Shown here: positions 27,843-35,620 of the stretch, one piece after another
Layout of the letters: the number at the start of each line of letters is the position of its first letter
Position numbering within the stretch: position 1 is the stretch's first letter
Assembly (NCBI RefSeq): GCF_021353265.1
Contig: NZ_JAJTWU010000006.1
Span: 1 to 64,000 of the forward strand
Length of the DNA: 64,000 bases
From: Pelomonas cellulosilytica
GTDB taxonomy: Bacteria > Pseudomonadota > Gammaproteobacteria > Burkholderiales > Burkholderiaceae_C
Reading direction: 5' to 3'
Position numbers and translations under genes: made by a program
The notes under the pieces: model-generated
The model's database searches: none
The model's input: the letters and a program-made list of their open reading frames with translations, nothing else
Told to the model about the DNA's origin: nothing

Positions 27843-29599
27843 GGAAGACCGCTGCCCGCTCGCCGACGAGCCCCTCGACACCCGCAACCGAATCACCACA
27901 TCGCAAGCCGGCGCCGGAGCCCTCGAGATCGCGCGGAGGCTGCCCGTGCGGCGGTGGCTGCGCCCGCTGCTGCGGCGCAGCAATCACTGGGTCGAGCGCC
28001 GTGCGACAGAACGAGGCCGAGGCTGAGCGCGTCGCGCATCAGGCGATGCGCGCGTCCGCTTCTGCCACCTGGGGCGCCTTGCGTCCCCTGCCCACCACCG
28101 CCGCGCCACCAGGCGTGCGCTCCGCCGGCCAACCACTGCCGGGCGCGGCGCGCCGCCAGCTCGAATCGGCCTATGGCTGGAACCTCGCCGCCGTGCGCCT
28201 GCACAGCGCGCCGGCCGAGCGCGGCCAAGCTCATGCCCGCGGTGCACTGGCCTTCACGGGCGGCAGCCACATCGTGCATGCCGGCAGCGGCGCGCTGCCA
28301 ACGCCGCATGTGCTGGCGCACGAGGTGGCGCATGCGGTACAGGCGGCGGTGCATCCGGGCGCGGCTGGTCTCGTCCACCACTTCGAGAGCCCCGAGCACG
28401 AAGACCTCGGCGACAGTGCGCTGCAGGACCTGCTCGCCTTCCTGAATACGGAAGAAGGCAAGGCCTGGGCCGCCAAGCGCGGGCTCGATGCCGCCTCCCT
28501 CGCCAGGCAGATCGAGGGGGACCCGTTGACGCAGGCAGGCGGTCGCATCACCGCAGGCACGCGCATGCGAAACGGTCACCTGCAAAAGGTCGGCCTGTCA
28601 CCCGGCGAAATCATTGCCCTCTCCGGCGACCTCTACGACGGGCCCGATGCCATCGCCGCCGCTGCAAAGCAGGAGGTCGCCAAGGGCGACGAGAAAAAGG
28701 GCAACGAGATCGATCAGTTGCTGTTGGCCATCGGCCAGGAACGCCGCGGCGAGCTGGACGATTCGAACAAGACCTACGAGTCCATCACCCAGGGCAGATA
28801 CCTGACGATGGCCAAGTCCAACGACGCCCACTTCGCGCCGAAGAACCGCGCGGAATGGCGCCGCCTGCACGAGCAGGCGCTCGCAGAGGCGAAGGCCGCA
28901 GGCACGAGCGAAGGCGCGCTCAATCATGCGCTGTTGACCGACGCCGCAGGCGGCCACTTCCTCACCGATGCCTATGCCGCGGGCCACCTGTTCAAGAAGA
29001 ACGAGCTGCTCGCCGCGATCCAGCTGCACCTGGCCACGAACCCGCTGCGCACCTCCAGCCCCGAAGTGCAGGGCTACGCCGCCGTCGTCTCGGCCAGCGG
29101 CAATGCCGACCAGCTCCTGTTGAAGAACATCCACGACCGCCTCAACCAGGAAGGCTTCGACGTGACCAACGCCGCCGGCATGAGCTGGCGCACCTTCGGC
29201 GACGCGGGGCTCTCCAAGGCGCCGGACACGCAGCGCATCGCCTCGCTCGCGGTGTTCACCTCGCGCCAGCAGGTCTATGCCGCGCAGCGCGGCGAGTCGC
29301 CCCAGCCCAAGGCCGTCGAAGCCCTCATGCCCGACGACGCGACCCTGGCCCGCGCAACGCAGACCGCCATCGGCTACATCCCGTGGGCAGCGGCCAACGT
29401 GCAGGGTCTGATGTACCGTGGCCGCAAGCTCGCCACACTCCAGTTCCCGCCGGTGCTGGGGCAGGTCATCGAATCGAACCTGTCGGCGATCGCCAATCCG
29501 GGCCGCGAGCGGCAACTGCTCGATCTGCAAAAGAGCAGTGAGACGACGAAATCCGGCCCCTTGCTGGCGCCGCAGTTCACGCTACTGGACTGGCGATGA
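27839..29599 (+). CDS. Second DUF4157 protein, cargo candidate
   Basis: The ATG overlapping the upstream stop gives 586 residues; an in-frame upstream start is possible. The N-terminus carries a cysteine cluster CPCGGGCARCCG like that of the preceding gene. The DUF4157 domain with HVLAHEVAHAVQ (His161-Glu162, His165) lies at about residues 95-175. The C-terminal 400 residues lack a family I can name with confidence. They include the conserved-looking GGHFLTDAYAAGHLF (His373, Asp377, His383), which could be a metal site reminiscent of phospholipase C-type His/Asp patterns. As the last gene of the operon and with an eCIS core domain, it is a likely toxin or delivered protein. Confidence 0.82.
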   Translation: MRKTAARSPTSPSTPATESPHRKPAPEPSRSRGGCPCGGGCARCCGAAITGSSAVRQNEAEAERVAHQAMRASASATWGALRPLPTTAAPPGVRSAGQPLPGAARRQLESAYGWNLAAVRLHSAPAERGQAHARGALAFTGGSHIVHAGSGALPTPHVLAHEVAHAVQAAVHPGAAGLVHHFESPEHEDLGDSALQDLLAFLNTEEGKAWAAKRGLDAASLARQIEGDPLTQAGGRITAGTRMRNGHLQKVGLSPGEIIALSGDLYDGPDAIAAAAKQEVAKGDEKKGNEIDQLLLAIGQERRGELDDSNKTYESITQGRYLTMAKSNDAHFAPKNRAEWRRLHEQALAEAKAAGTSEGALNHALLTDAAGGHFLTDAYAAGHLFKKNELLAAIQLHLATNPLRTSSPEVQGYAAVVSASGNADQLLLKNIHDRLNQEGFDVTNAAGMSWRTFGDAGLSKAPDTQRIASLAVFTSRQQVYAAQRGESPQPKAVEALMPDDATLARATQTAIGYIPWAAANVQGLMYRGRKLATLQFPPVLGQVIESNLSAIANPGRERQLLDLQKSSETTKSGPLLAPQFTLLDWR

Positions 29600-29908
29600 G
29601 CCGAGGGGATTGCCGCAGGCGACACGCCGGTGCAACGCGAAAGTGACCGCCAGCAACGATCGCCACTGATCGGCCGTGCATCGCATCCGAGAACAACACG
29701 ACCGCTGGCTAAACCGTGGTCTGCGCTGCTTCACGCCGACGTCGGATGGCGGATCTCGCTGCACGCTGTCGTTCCGTGACGGGATGCGCTTCCCGGCTGG
29801 TGGTACGACCGCTGGCCGCGGCCCCTACGTTGCCTCAGTAAAGTCAAGTACTTATGAATGCGGGCCATACGCCGTATTCCCTACATCACCCAACCTCGCG
29901 CAGCACAC
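29600..29908. other. Intergenic region after the eCIS operon
   Basis: Just over 300 bases between the last eCIS gene and the oxidoreductase. A 78-codon open frame on the plus strand (29676-29912) has no recognisable motif and runs into the next gene, so it is not called. No clear terminator stem with a T-tract was found. Confidence 0.4.
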
Positions 29909-31330
29909 ATGACCCTTTTCTGCGATGTCGCCATCATCGGCGCCGGCACGGCTGGCATGGCGGCCTATCGGGCCGCACGGGCACACACCGATCAAGTACT
30001 GCTCATCGAATCGGCACATTTCGGCACCACGTGCGCGCGCGTCGGCTGCATGCCCAGCAAGTTGCTCATCGCAGCAGCTGACGCCGCACAGGCGGTGCGT
30101 GAGGCGCCTCGCTTCGGAGTGGTCGGCGGCGCACCGCGAATCGACGGCCCCGCCGTCATGCAGCGCGTGCGCGCCGAGCGGGATCGCTTCGTGGGCTTCG
30201 TGCTTGAGACCGTGCACGACTGGCCGGAAGCAACCCGCCTGATGGGCCGGGCCCGCTTTGTCAGCGCCGGCTTGCTGGATGTCGAGGGCCAGCGGGTGCA
30301 AGCCAGGGCGGTCGTCATCGCTACAGGATCCCGACCGCGAATTCCGCCCCGCTGGCAAGAGCGGCTGGGCGCGCGTCTCATCGTCAACGATGACGTCTTC
30401 GACTGGGTGGACCTGCCGCGCTCGGTGGCGGTCGTGGGTGCCGGGGTCATCGGCCTGGAACTAGCGCTGGCGCTGCATCGGCTGGGCGTGCGAGTGCGCC
30501 TTTTCGCCCGCGGGTCTCGCGTCGGCCCGCTGACAGACCCGGAATTGCAATCACTGGCGCAGCGCCTCTTTGCGGAAGAACTGCCGCTGGCGCTGAATGC
30601 CGCGGACCTCGAACCAACGCTGGACGGTGATCAGGTCTTGATCGGCGGCGAGCATTTCGACCTGTTGCTTTGCGCCGCAGGACGTCAACCCAATATCGAT
30701 GACCTGGGACTCGATGCCCTGCCACTCCCGCGGGACGACCGGGGTCATCCGCTGGTCGACCGCCATACGACGCAGTGGGGCTCCGGCCCGCTGTTTGTGG
30801 CTGGTGACGCGACGGACGACCGGCCGCTGCTGCATGAGGCAGCGGACACCGGCCGCATCGCGGGAGACAACGCTGCTCGATTTCCTCACGTTCATCACCG
30901 CCCGCGGCGCTCACCATTGGCCATCGTGTTCAGTGACCCGCAGATCGCCATCGCCGGCGCCAGCCATGCGGAACTGACGCAGGCCGGCGCGGCCTTCGAC
31001 ACCGGTCGCGTCAGCTTTGCAGACCAAGGGCGCAGTCGCGTCATGCTCGCCAACCGGGGCGGCCTGCATGTCTACGCCGAACGTCACTCCGGGAGACTCC
31101 TGGGCGCGGAAATGATTGGTCCGGCCGCGGAGCATCTGGGCCATCTGCTGGCCTGGAGCGTGCAGCGCGGCGACACCGTGCAGCAGATGCTCGACAGCCC
31201 GTTCTATCACCCGGTCGTCGAGGAAGGCTTGCGCACCGCGCTCCGGCAGCTCGACACCGCGTTGGACCTGCCTTCCCCGCCCATCGAGAACTGCCTAGAC
31301 TGCGACACGTCTGCAGAGACCGGTGCGTGA
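29909..31330 (+). CDS. FAD-dependent pyridine nucleotide-disulfide oxidoreductase (dihydrolipoyl dehydrogenase-like)
   Basis: This 473-residue flavoenzyme starts with the FAD-binding GAGTAGMAAYRAA motif. It has the redox-active disulfide in TTCARVGCMPSK near residues 41-52, the second Rossmann motif VVGAGVIGLELALAL for NAD(P)H, and the FVAGDATDDRPLLHEA FAD-contact segment. The C-terminal dimerisation domain ends with FYHPVVEEGL, the His-Glu pair that acts as base in dihydrolipoyl dehydrogenase-like enzymes. Substrate cannot be told from sequence; lipoamide, mercury or other disulfide substrates are used in the family. No lipoamide-enzyme or mer genes are adjacent. The start at 29909 fits the family better than in-frame upstream codons. 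Confidence 0.9.
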   Translation: MTLFCDVAIIGAGTAGMAAYRAARAHTDQVLLIESAHFGTTCARVGCMPSKLLIAAADAAQAVREAPRFGVVGGAPRIDGPAVMQRVRAERDRFVGFVLETVHDWPEATRLMGRARFVSAGLLDVEGQRVQARAVVIATGSRPRIPPRWQERLGARLIVNDDVFDWVDLPRSVAVVGAGVIGLELALALHRLGVRVRLFARGSRVGPLTDPELQSLAQRLFAEELPLALNAADLEPTLDGDQVLIGGEHFDLLLCAAGRQPNIDDLGLDALPLPRDDRGHPLVDRHTTQWGSGPLFVAGDATDDRPLLHEAADTGRIAGDNAARFPHVHHRPRRSPLAIVFSDPQIAIAGASHAELTQAGAAFDTGRVSFADQGRSRVMLANRGGLHVYAERHSGRLLGAEMIGPAAEHLGHLLAWSVQRGDTVQQMLDSPFYHPVVEEGLRTALRQLDTALDLPSPPIENCLDCDTSAETGA

Positions 31331-31397
31331 CCGTGGCCACCGGCGCCGGGCCAACCGAGGCGCCCGTCACAATGCGGTCCGGCCCTCACGCCAAGAA

Positions 31398-31435
31398 GGG
31401 GTAGTCTCAGTTTGCGTGCAGCCCCCGCGGTCATA
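31398..31435 (+). repeat. Possible Tn3-family terminal inverted repeat
   Basis: The stretch begins GGGGTAGTCTCAG, which resembles the GGGG-start 38-bp ends of Tn3-family elements (Tn1546 ends start GGGGTAGCGTCAG, from memory). It lies about 140 bases before the transposase remnant. No partner end was found on the far side. An inverted repeat GTCATAG/CTATGAC (31430-31436 and 31446-31452) follows immediately. Confidence 0.3.
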
Positions 31436-31538
31436 GGCAAAAAGGCTATGACAAACAACGACTTATAGCCTGCCGCTCTATAGTGCGCGCCTCCTTCCCT
31501 CCTGGGAGCGCTGGGTATCCGGACTACGGTATCGGTGT

Positions 31539-32647
31539 GTGGGTCGCGCGTCGTTGCCGAGAGAGATGTCGGCTGACGATGTCCGGCAGTACTGTCCGCT
31601 CTCCAAGGACCAGATCGATCAAATTCGCGCCGCCAGCGGGCGTCAAGAGCAGAACCTTCTGGCGCTCGCCGTCCAAGTGGTGAGCCTGGCAAGCACGGGC
31701 AAGCAGCCTGAGAAAACCACCGCCCTTCCGCCTGCCCTTCTGAAGTTCCTGTGCGCGGAACTCAACGTCTACCGCGTCGCGCCGAGCATCGCGGCTCTCA
31801 AGACGATCTACGACAGCGAACACATCCTGCGGCGACACCGTGAAGTGGCCCGGGCGATCGCCGGCTTCCAGCCGGTCGACGACTCGCTCCTCGCAGAACT
31901 TTCCAAGATGCTTGCGGCGCGGCCAATCGACGCAGCTTCCGTCGACGGGCTGTACACGCCGGCCGAGCAATGGCTCTACGACCAGCAGCGTGTTATTCCG
32001 GCAAACGCGCCCTGCGCGACCTGGCGCACGAGGCCTTCAAGCAGGTCGAGGACATGGCACTCAGCACCGTCCGTGGGCCGTATCGCAGCAGCGGCTCAAG
32101 ATGATCCTGAAGGTCATGTTCGAAGAGAGCGTGGTCCCCAACGTCACGGTGCTGGAATGGCTGCGCCAGTCCGCTGGCAAGCACAACGTCAAGAACATCC
32201 CTCAGGTGTCCGCACGCATCGACTACCTGAAAGAACTGGGCGCGGACAGCTGGGACCTCAGTGCGCTGTCCATCAACCGCATTCGGGCCTATGCGCTGCA
32301 GATCGTGCACCGGCCGCCATCTGAGTCAGCTCGTCGCGTCGAGGACACGCTGGCCATCGAGCTCGTGTGCTTTCTCAAGTACACGTTGGCTGAGCTCAGC
32401 GACGAGCAGGTCTTCCGTTTCAACCGACGTGTTGACGATCTGGTGCGCGCTGGCAAAAAGAAGGTGCAGGCCAAGCAGGCCGCGCAGTCCACGATGTTTC
32501 GGCAATCGATGGTTGAGATGCGCCAGCTCATCGACGACACCAGCCAAAACGCCGACCCAGCGCCTGAAGGCCATCAAGGACATGATGGACGAGGTGCTGG
32601 GCACGCCGTCGGTGAGTTCTGCCGAGGTCATCCGCGAGAGCCATTGA
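31539..32647 (+). pseudogene. Tn3-family transposase remnant (N-terminal part, frameshifted)
   Basis: The protein can be followed across three frames. It begins MSADDVRQYCPLSKDQIDQI and LALAVQVVSLASTG, the DUF4158-type N-terminus of Tn3 transposases, up to about 31995. It then continues in another frame as YSGKRALRDLAHEAFKQVED to about 32085. A third frame carries VVPNVTVLEWLRQSAGKHN and VFRFNRRVDDLVRAGKKK to about 32545. The last piece, RLKAIKDMMDEVLGTPSVSS, is shifted again and ends at 32647. At least three frameshifts occur, and the catalytic DDE half is missing. The element is therefore dead. It ends abruptly against the minus-strand DUF2726 region. Confidence 0.8.
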
Positions 32648-32773
32648 CACCTGGTGCCACTTCGAAGTCCGGATGGGTCTCGACATGGCCGTCCATCGCC
32701 ACGTCCAGCACCTGCAGGCCGGTCCAGTCAGGGTGTTTCTTGGCGAGCTCGAGTGCACGCCGCACGATGGGGT

Positions 32774-33271
32774 TCAAGACGGACTCGTCGGTTTGGGGTC
32801 TACGGCAATCGGCGGCCGCACAGCCCGCTGGACCGCGTCCACGTCCGGCACGTGCTTGAAACGCAGCACCCGATAGCCGGCGCGTTCCAGCAGCAAGTCG
32901 CGCCGGCTGTCGTGTTTCTCGCGGCCGCGGTGGCTCGCGTCGTCGAGTTCGATAACCGCCACGACCTCGAAGGCCTTGTTCGTCAGCACGAAGTCCGCCA
33001 CCTTGCGGTTGAAGGTGGCGCGGGTGGGCATGTCCTTGGCAGTGATCAATGCGGAAAAGGCGACCTGGGTCAGCACGACGTACTCAGGGAAAGCCTGCTG
33101 CAGCCGGTGAAACATCGGCTGCTCTCTGTCGGTGAGCAATTTCCTCGCCCGGATGTCCCCGAGCGCCCTGCGCCGGCGCCCGCCCTTGAGCACCGCGGCG
33201 CCGACCCACAGGATGATCGCCAGTGATGCCACCAGCCCCATGAGCAGCATCTGCTCGGTCTGCTTTGTCAT
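32774..33271 (-). CDS. DUF2726 protein, possibly frameshifted at its 3' end
   Basis: This 165-residue protein has an N-terminal membrane segment (MLLMGLVASLAIILWVGAAVL) and a DUF2726 nuclease-like domain. The domain contains VLTQVAFSALI, RKVADFVLTNKAFEVVAVIELDD and a Cys-less end, LLERAGYRVLRFKHVPD. DUF2726 proteins are thought to be restriction-endonuclease-fold, membrane-anchored proteins of unknown role. The listed frame stops at 32774. A neighbouring frame then stays open on the same strand to about 32648 with protein-like sequence (NPIVRRALELAKKHPDWTGL). This suggests the original gene was longer and lost its frame near 32775-32795. It abuts the Tn3 remnant. Confidence 0.75.
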   Translation of the reverse strand: MTKQTEQMLLMGLVASLAIILWVGAAVLKGGRRRRALGDIRARKLLTDREQPMFHRLQQAFPEYVVLTQVAFSALITAKDMPTRATFNRKVADFVLTNKAFEVVAVIELDDASHRGREKHDSRRDLLLERAGYRVLRFKHVPDVDAVQRAVRPPIAVDPKPTSPS

Positions 33272-33328
33272 CTATCTCCCCTGAGCGCGCCGATCCTTGT
33301 GCCGGCGGCGTGGAGATTCTGGCGCTCA

Positions 33329-33516
33329 TCAGCATCGGACCACCGGCATGGCCTTCCACTCGGTGGTGTAGGCAGGTGTGCGCCGCTCCAGCTTGGTTTC
33401 CCAGTCCCCCTGTGGTGCGCGACGCGGCTTAGCCAAGCCGATGCGCAGCGTCCCCTTGCCGAACCGGTCATTGACGACATCGACTGCCTGCATGAGGCGG
33501 TTCGGTCTCTGGCCGG
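33329..33516 (-). pseudogene. 3' fragment of umuC (Y-family DNA polymerase V subunit)
   Basis: Reading the minus strand from about 33516 to the TGA at 33329-33331 gives about 60 codons matching the extreme C-terminus of UmuC. The pieces are RLMQAVDVVNDRFGKGTLRI and, near the end, ERRTPAYTTEWKAMPVVR, where UmuC proteins usually show YTTRWDELPVA. Upstream the frame meets a TGA and then runs into the AbiEii pseudogene on the opposite strand, so the polymerase and little-finger domains are absent. This is a truncated leftover, probably from a plasmid- or island-borne umuDC, and has no coding function. Confidence 0.75.
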
Positions 33517-33519
33517 CGT

Positions 33520-34392
33520 GTCATCCTCCAGATCGAGTTCGAGCTGGCCTTCGGCTATGGCGTGATCGAGCGCTTCTCCGAAGATGTGGACCTCACCTAC
33601 GACATACGTGCCATCGCTCCGGACCTGATCGAAAAGGCCGACTCCCCCTGGCCCACGTCACGCAGCCAGGAGAAGAAGTGGACCAAGGCGATCCGGCAGC
33701 GCCTGGCCGAACTCGTCAGCGGCAAGCTGGCGCCCGATCTTGCCAAGGCACTCGCCGAGCGGGGGCTACCGGCGAAGGCCCGCGCAGAAGGCGGGCAGAT
33801 ATTCATCGACTACGAGACCTTCGGCGAAGGCACGGGCTATGTCCGGCCCTCGGTCCTGCTCGAGTTCGGCGCGCGATCGACGGACGAGCCCAACGAGCTG
33901 CGACCAGTCGCGTGCGACGCCGCGCCGCACTTGCCGGACGTGAGCTTTCCGTCAGCCAAACCCTAGGTCATGCGCCCCGAGCGCACGTTCTGGGAGAAGG
34001 CCACTGCCATCCATGTCTTCTGCGCCCAAGGCAGCTTTCGAGGCGGTGATCGCTACGCGCGCCACTGGCACGACGTGAGGCGGCTCGACGCTGCCGGCTT
34101 CGCCGACAGCGCCGCGAGGGACCGCGCGCTGGCGTTCGCAGTGGCAGAGCACAAGAGCATCTTCTTCGCCGAATCGATGCCAGACGGTGCGCCCGTCGAC
34201 TACCGCGCAGCAGTCACCGGCGCACTGGATCTGGCACCCAGCGGCGACACGCGGAAGACGCTGGCCGAGGACTACCAGCGCATGGTCGAGGACGGCCTGC
34301 TCTTGGACGACGCCGAACCCTTCGACGTCCTGCTGCAGCGTTGCCAGGCACTTGCGCTCAAGGTGAACGCGGCGGCGCTGGGGGCTGCATGA
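33520..34392 (+). pseudogene. AbiEii/AbiGii-type nucleotidyltransferase toxin pseudogene
   Basis: The frame matches the AbiEii toxin family: YGVIERFSEDVDLTYDIRAI, then VLLEFGARSTDEPNELRPVA and, after an in-frame TAG at 33964-33966, MRPERTFWEKATAIHVFCAQ and YARHWHDVRRLDAAGF to the stop at 34390-34392. Family members read through this point, so the TAG is a nonsense mutation. The N-terminal GGTSLSK-like nucleotidyltransferase motif, expected just before YGVIERFSED, is not intact, and the 5' part merges into the umuC fragment. No AbiEi antitoxin is adjacent. AbiE is an abortive-infection toxin-antitoxin system; this copy is inactive. Confidence 0.8.
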
Positions 34393-34567
34393 CGCTCTGC
34401 CCGCGCATACATGAACGCGTGCCGACGACCGCTTGTAGGATGGTGACAACAGATTGCCGCCCAGCGCCATCGCCTGGGTTCGCAGCGGAAAAACTGGGGG
34501 TATGCGTGGGGGCACCGACCAGACTATAGGAAATAAAGTTAAATAGAAACAGTAACTTAGGACTGCT

Positions 34568-35335
34568 TTGAAACTCGCCACTTGGAACGTTAACTCCCTC
34601 GCCATCCGCCTGCCTCAGGTTCTGGAGTGGCTGGCCGCCCACCCCGTGGACGCGCTGGTGCTGCAGGAAACCAAGCTGACTGACGACAAGTTCCCGACGC
34701 TGGAAATCGGCGAGGCCGGCTACCAGGTGCAGTGGTTCGGCCAGAAGACCTACAACGGCGTCGCGTTGATCAGCCGCGAGCCTGCAGGCGACGTCGTCAA
34801 AAACATTACCGGCTTTGCCGATGAGCAGGCACGTGTCATCGCCGGCACGGTGGGCGGCGTACGCGTCATCGGCGCCTACTTTCCCAACGGCCAGGCGCCG
34901 GGCAGCGACAAGTTCGCCTACAAGATGAACTGGCTGACTGGCCTGCGCAGCTGGCTCACCGACGAACTGAAGACCCACCAGCAGCTTGTGCTGATGGGCG
35001 ACTTCAACATCGCGCCGGAAGACCGCGACGTCTACGACCCCGTGGCCTGGGCCGGGCAGATCCACTGCACGCCTGAGGAGCGGGAGCACTTCCGGCAGCT
35101 GCTGGACCTGGGCCTGACCGATGCTTTCCGGTTGTTCGAACAGCCTCCCAAGAGCTGGAGCTGGTGGGACTACCGCAACCTGGCCTTCCGCAAGAACCAG
35201 GGGCTGCGCATCGACCACATCCTCGTGAGCGAGGCGCTCAAGGGGCGCGTCACAGCGTGCGAGATCGACAAGCTGCCACGCAAGAACGAGCGCCCCAGCG
35301 ATCACGCGCCGGTCATCGTGACCATCGACGGCTGA
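34568..35335 (+). CDS. xthA: Exodeoxyribonuclease III
   Basis: This 255-residue enzyme removes 3' blocks and cuts at abasic sites in base excision repair. The family motifs are all present: KLATWNVNSLAIRLPQVL at the start, LQETKLTDDKFP (metal-binding Glu), YNGVALISR, LMGDFNIAPEDRDV (Asp/Asn), FRKNQGLRIDHILVSEAL and SDHAPVIV at the end. It starts with TTG, because the family N-terminus MKxATWNVNSL begins exactly there and no ATG or GTG fits. An AGGA lies 5 bases upstream. It is the first gene of conserved chromosome after the decayed region and converges with the DUF4287 gene 11 bases away. Confidence 0.96.
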   Translation: MKLATWNVNSLAIRLPQVLEWLAAHPVDALVLQETKLTDDKFPTLEIGEAGYQVQWFGQKTYNGVALISREPAGDVVKNITGFADEQARVIAGTVGGVRVIGAYFPNGQAPGSDKFAYKMNWLTGLRSWLTDELKTHQQLVLMGDFNIAPEDRDVYDPVAWAGQIHCTPEEREHFRQLLDLGLTDAFRLFEQPPKSWSWWDYRNLAFRKNQGLRIDHILVSEALKGRVTACEIDKLPRKNERPSDHAPVIVTIDG

Positions 35336-35346
35336 GCCTCGCCAGC

Positions 35347-35556
35347 CTAGTTCCGTGCCAGGAAATGGGCGACCAGTGCACTGGCGTGCCCGTGGCCCAT
35401 GGCGTGCTCGGTCTTGAGCTTGTTGACCAGCTCCATGTGCTTGAGCTCGCCTGCGCCTGCAATGACCTGCTGCCAGTAGGCGATCGGTTTGCCGTACTTC
35501 TTTTCGATGGACGGGAAGTAGGAAGCGGGGCCCTTGACCTTGACTTCAGCAGCCAC
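35347..35556 (-). CDS. DUF4287 small protein
   Basis: This 69-residue protein matches DUF4287: PASYFPSIEKKYGKPIAYWQ, then LKHMELVNKLKTEHAMGHGH and ALVAHFLARN. The family is a small helical domain with a conserved GHGHA segment, widespread in soil bacteria and of unknown function. It is sometimes fused to or encoded beside a DUF5655 transport-related domain. It is a stand-alone gene here, on the strand opposite xthA, with an AAAGGA-type site before the start. Confidence 0.87.
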   Translation of the reverse strand: MAAEVKVKGPASYFPSIEKKYGKPIAYWQQVIAGAGELKHMELVNKLKTEHAMGHGHASALVAHFLARN

Positions 35557-35620
35557 GACAAGTCCTTTCAGGGGAGTGACGGACTACGACGATCGAGCGG
35601 GCTCGACATCGACAATCCCG

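Noticed and set aside
1666-29599. Prophage or T6SS interpretation of the contractile locus
   Set aside because: No head, portal, terminase, integrase or lysis genes, and no TssJLM or ClpV-type genes; DUF4255, AAA+ and DUF4157 proteins fit eCIS.
29676-29912. 78-codon open frame after the eCIS operon
   Set aside because: No ribosome binding site, no motif, and it overlaps the start of the oxidoreductase gene.
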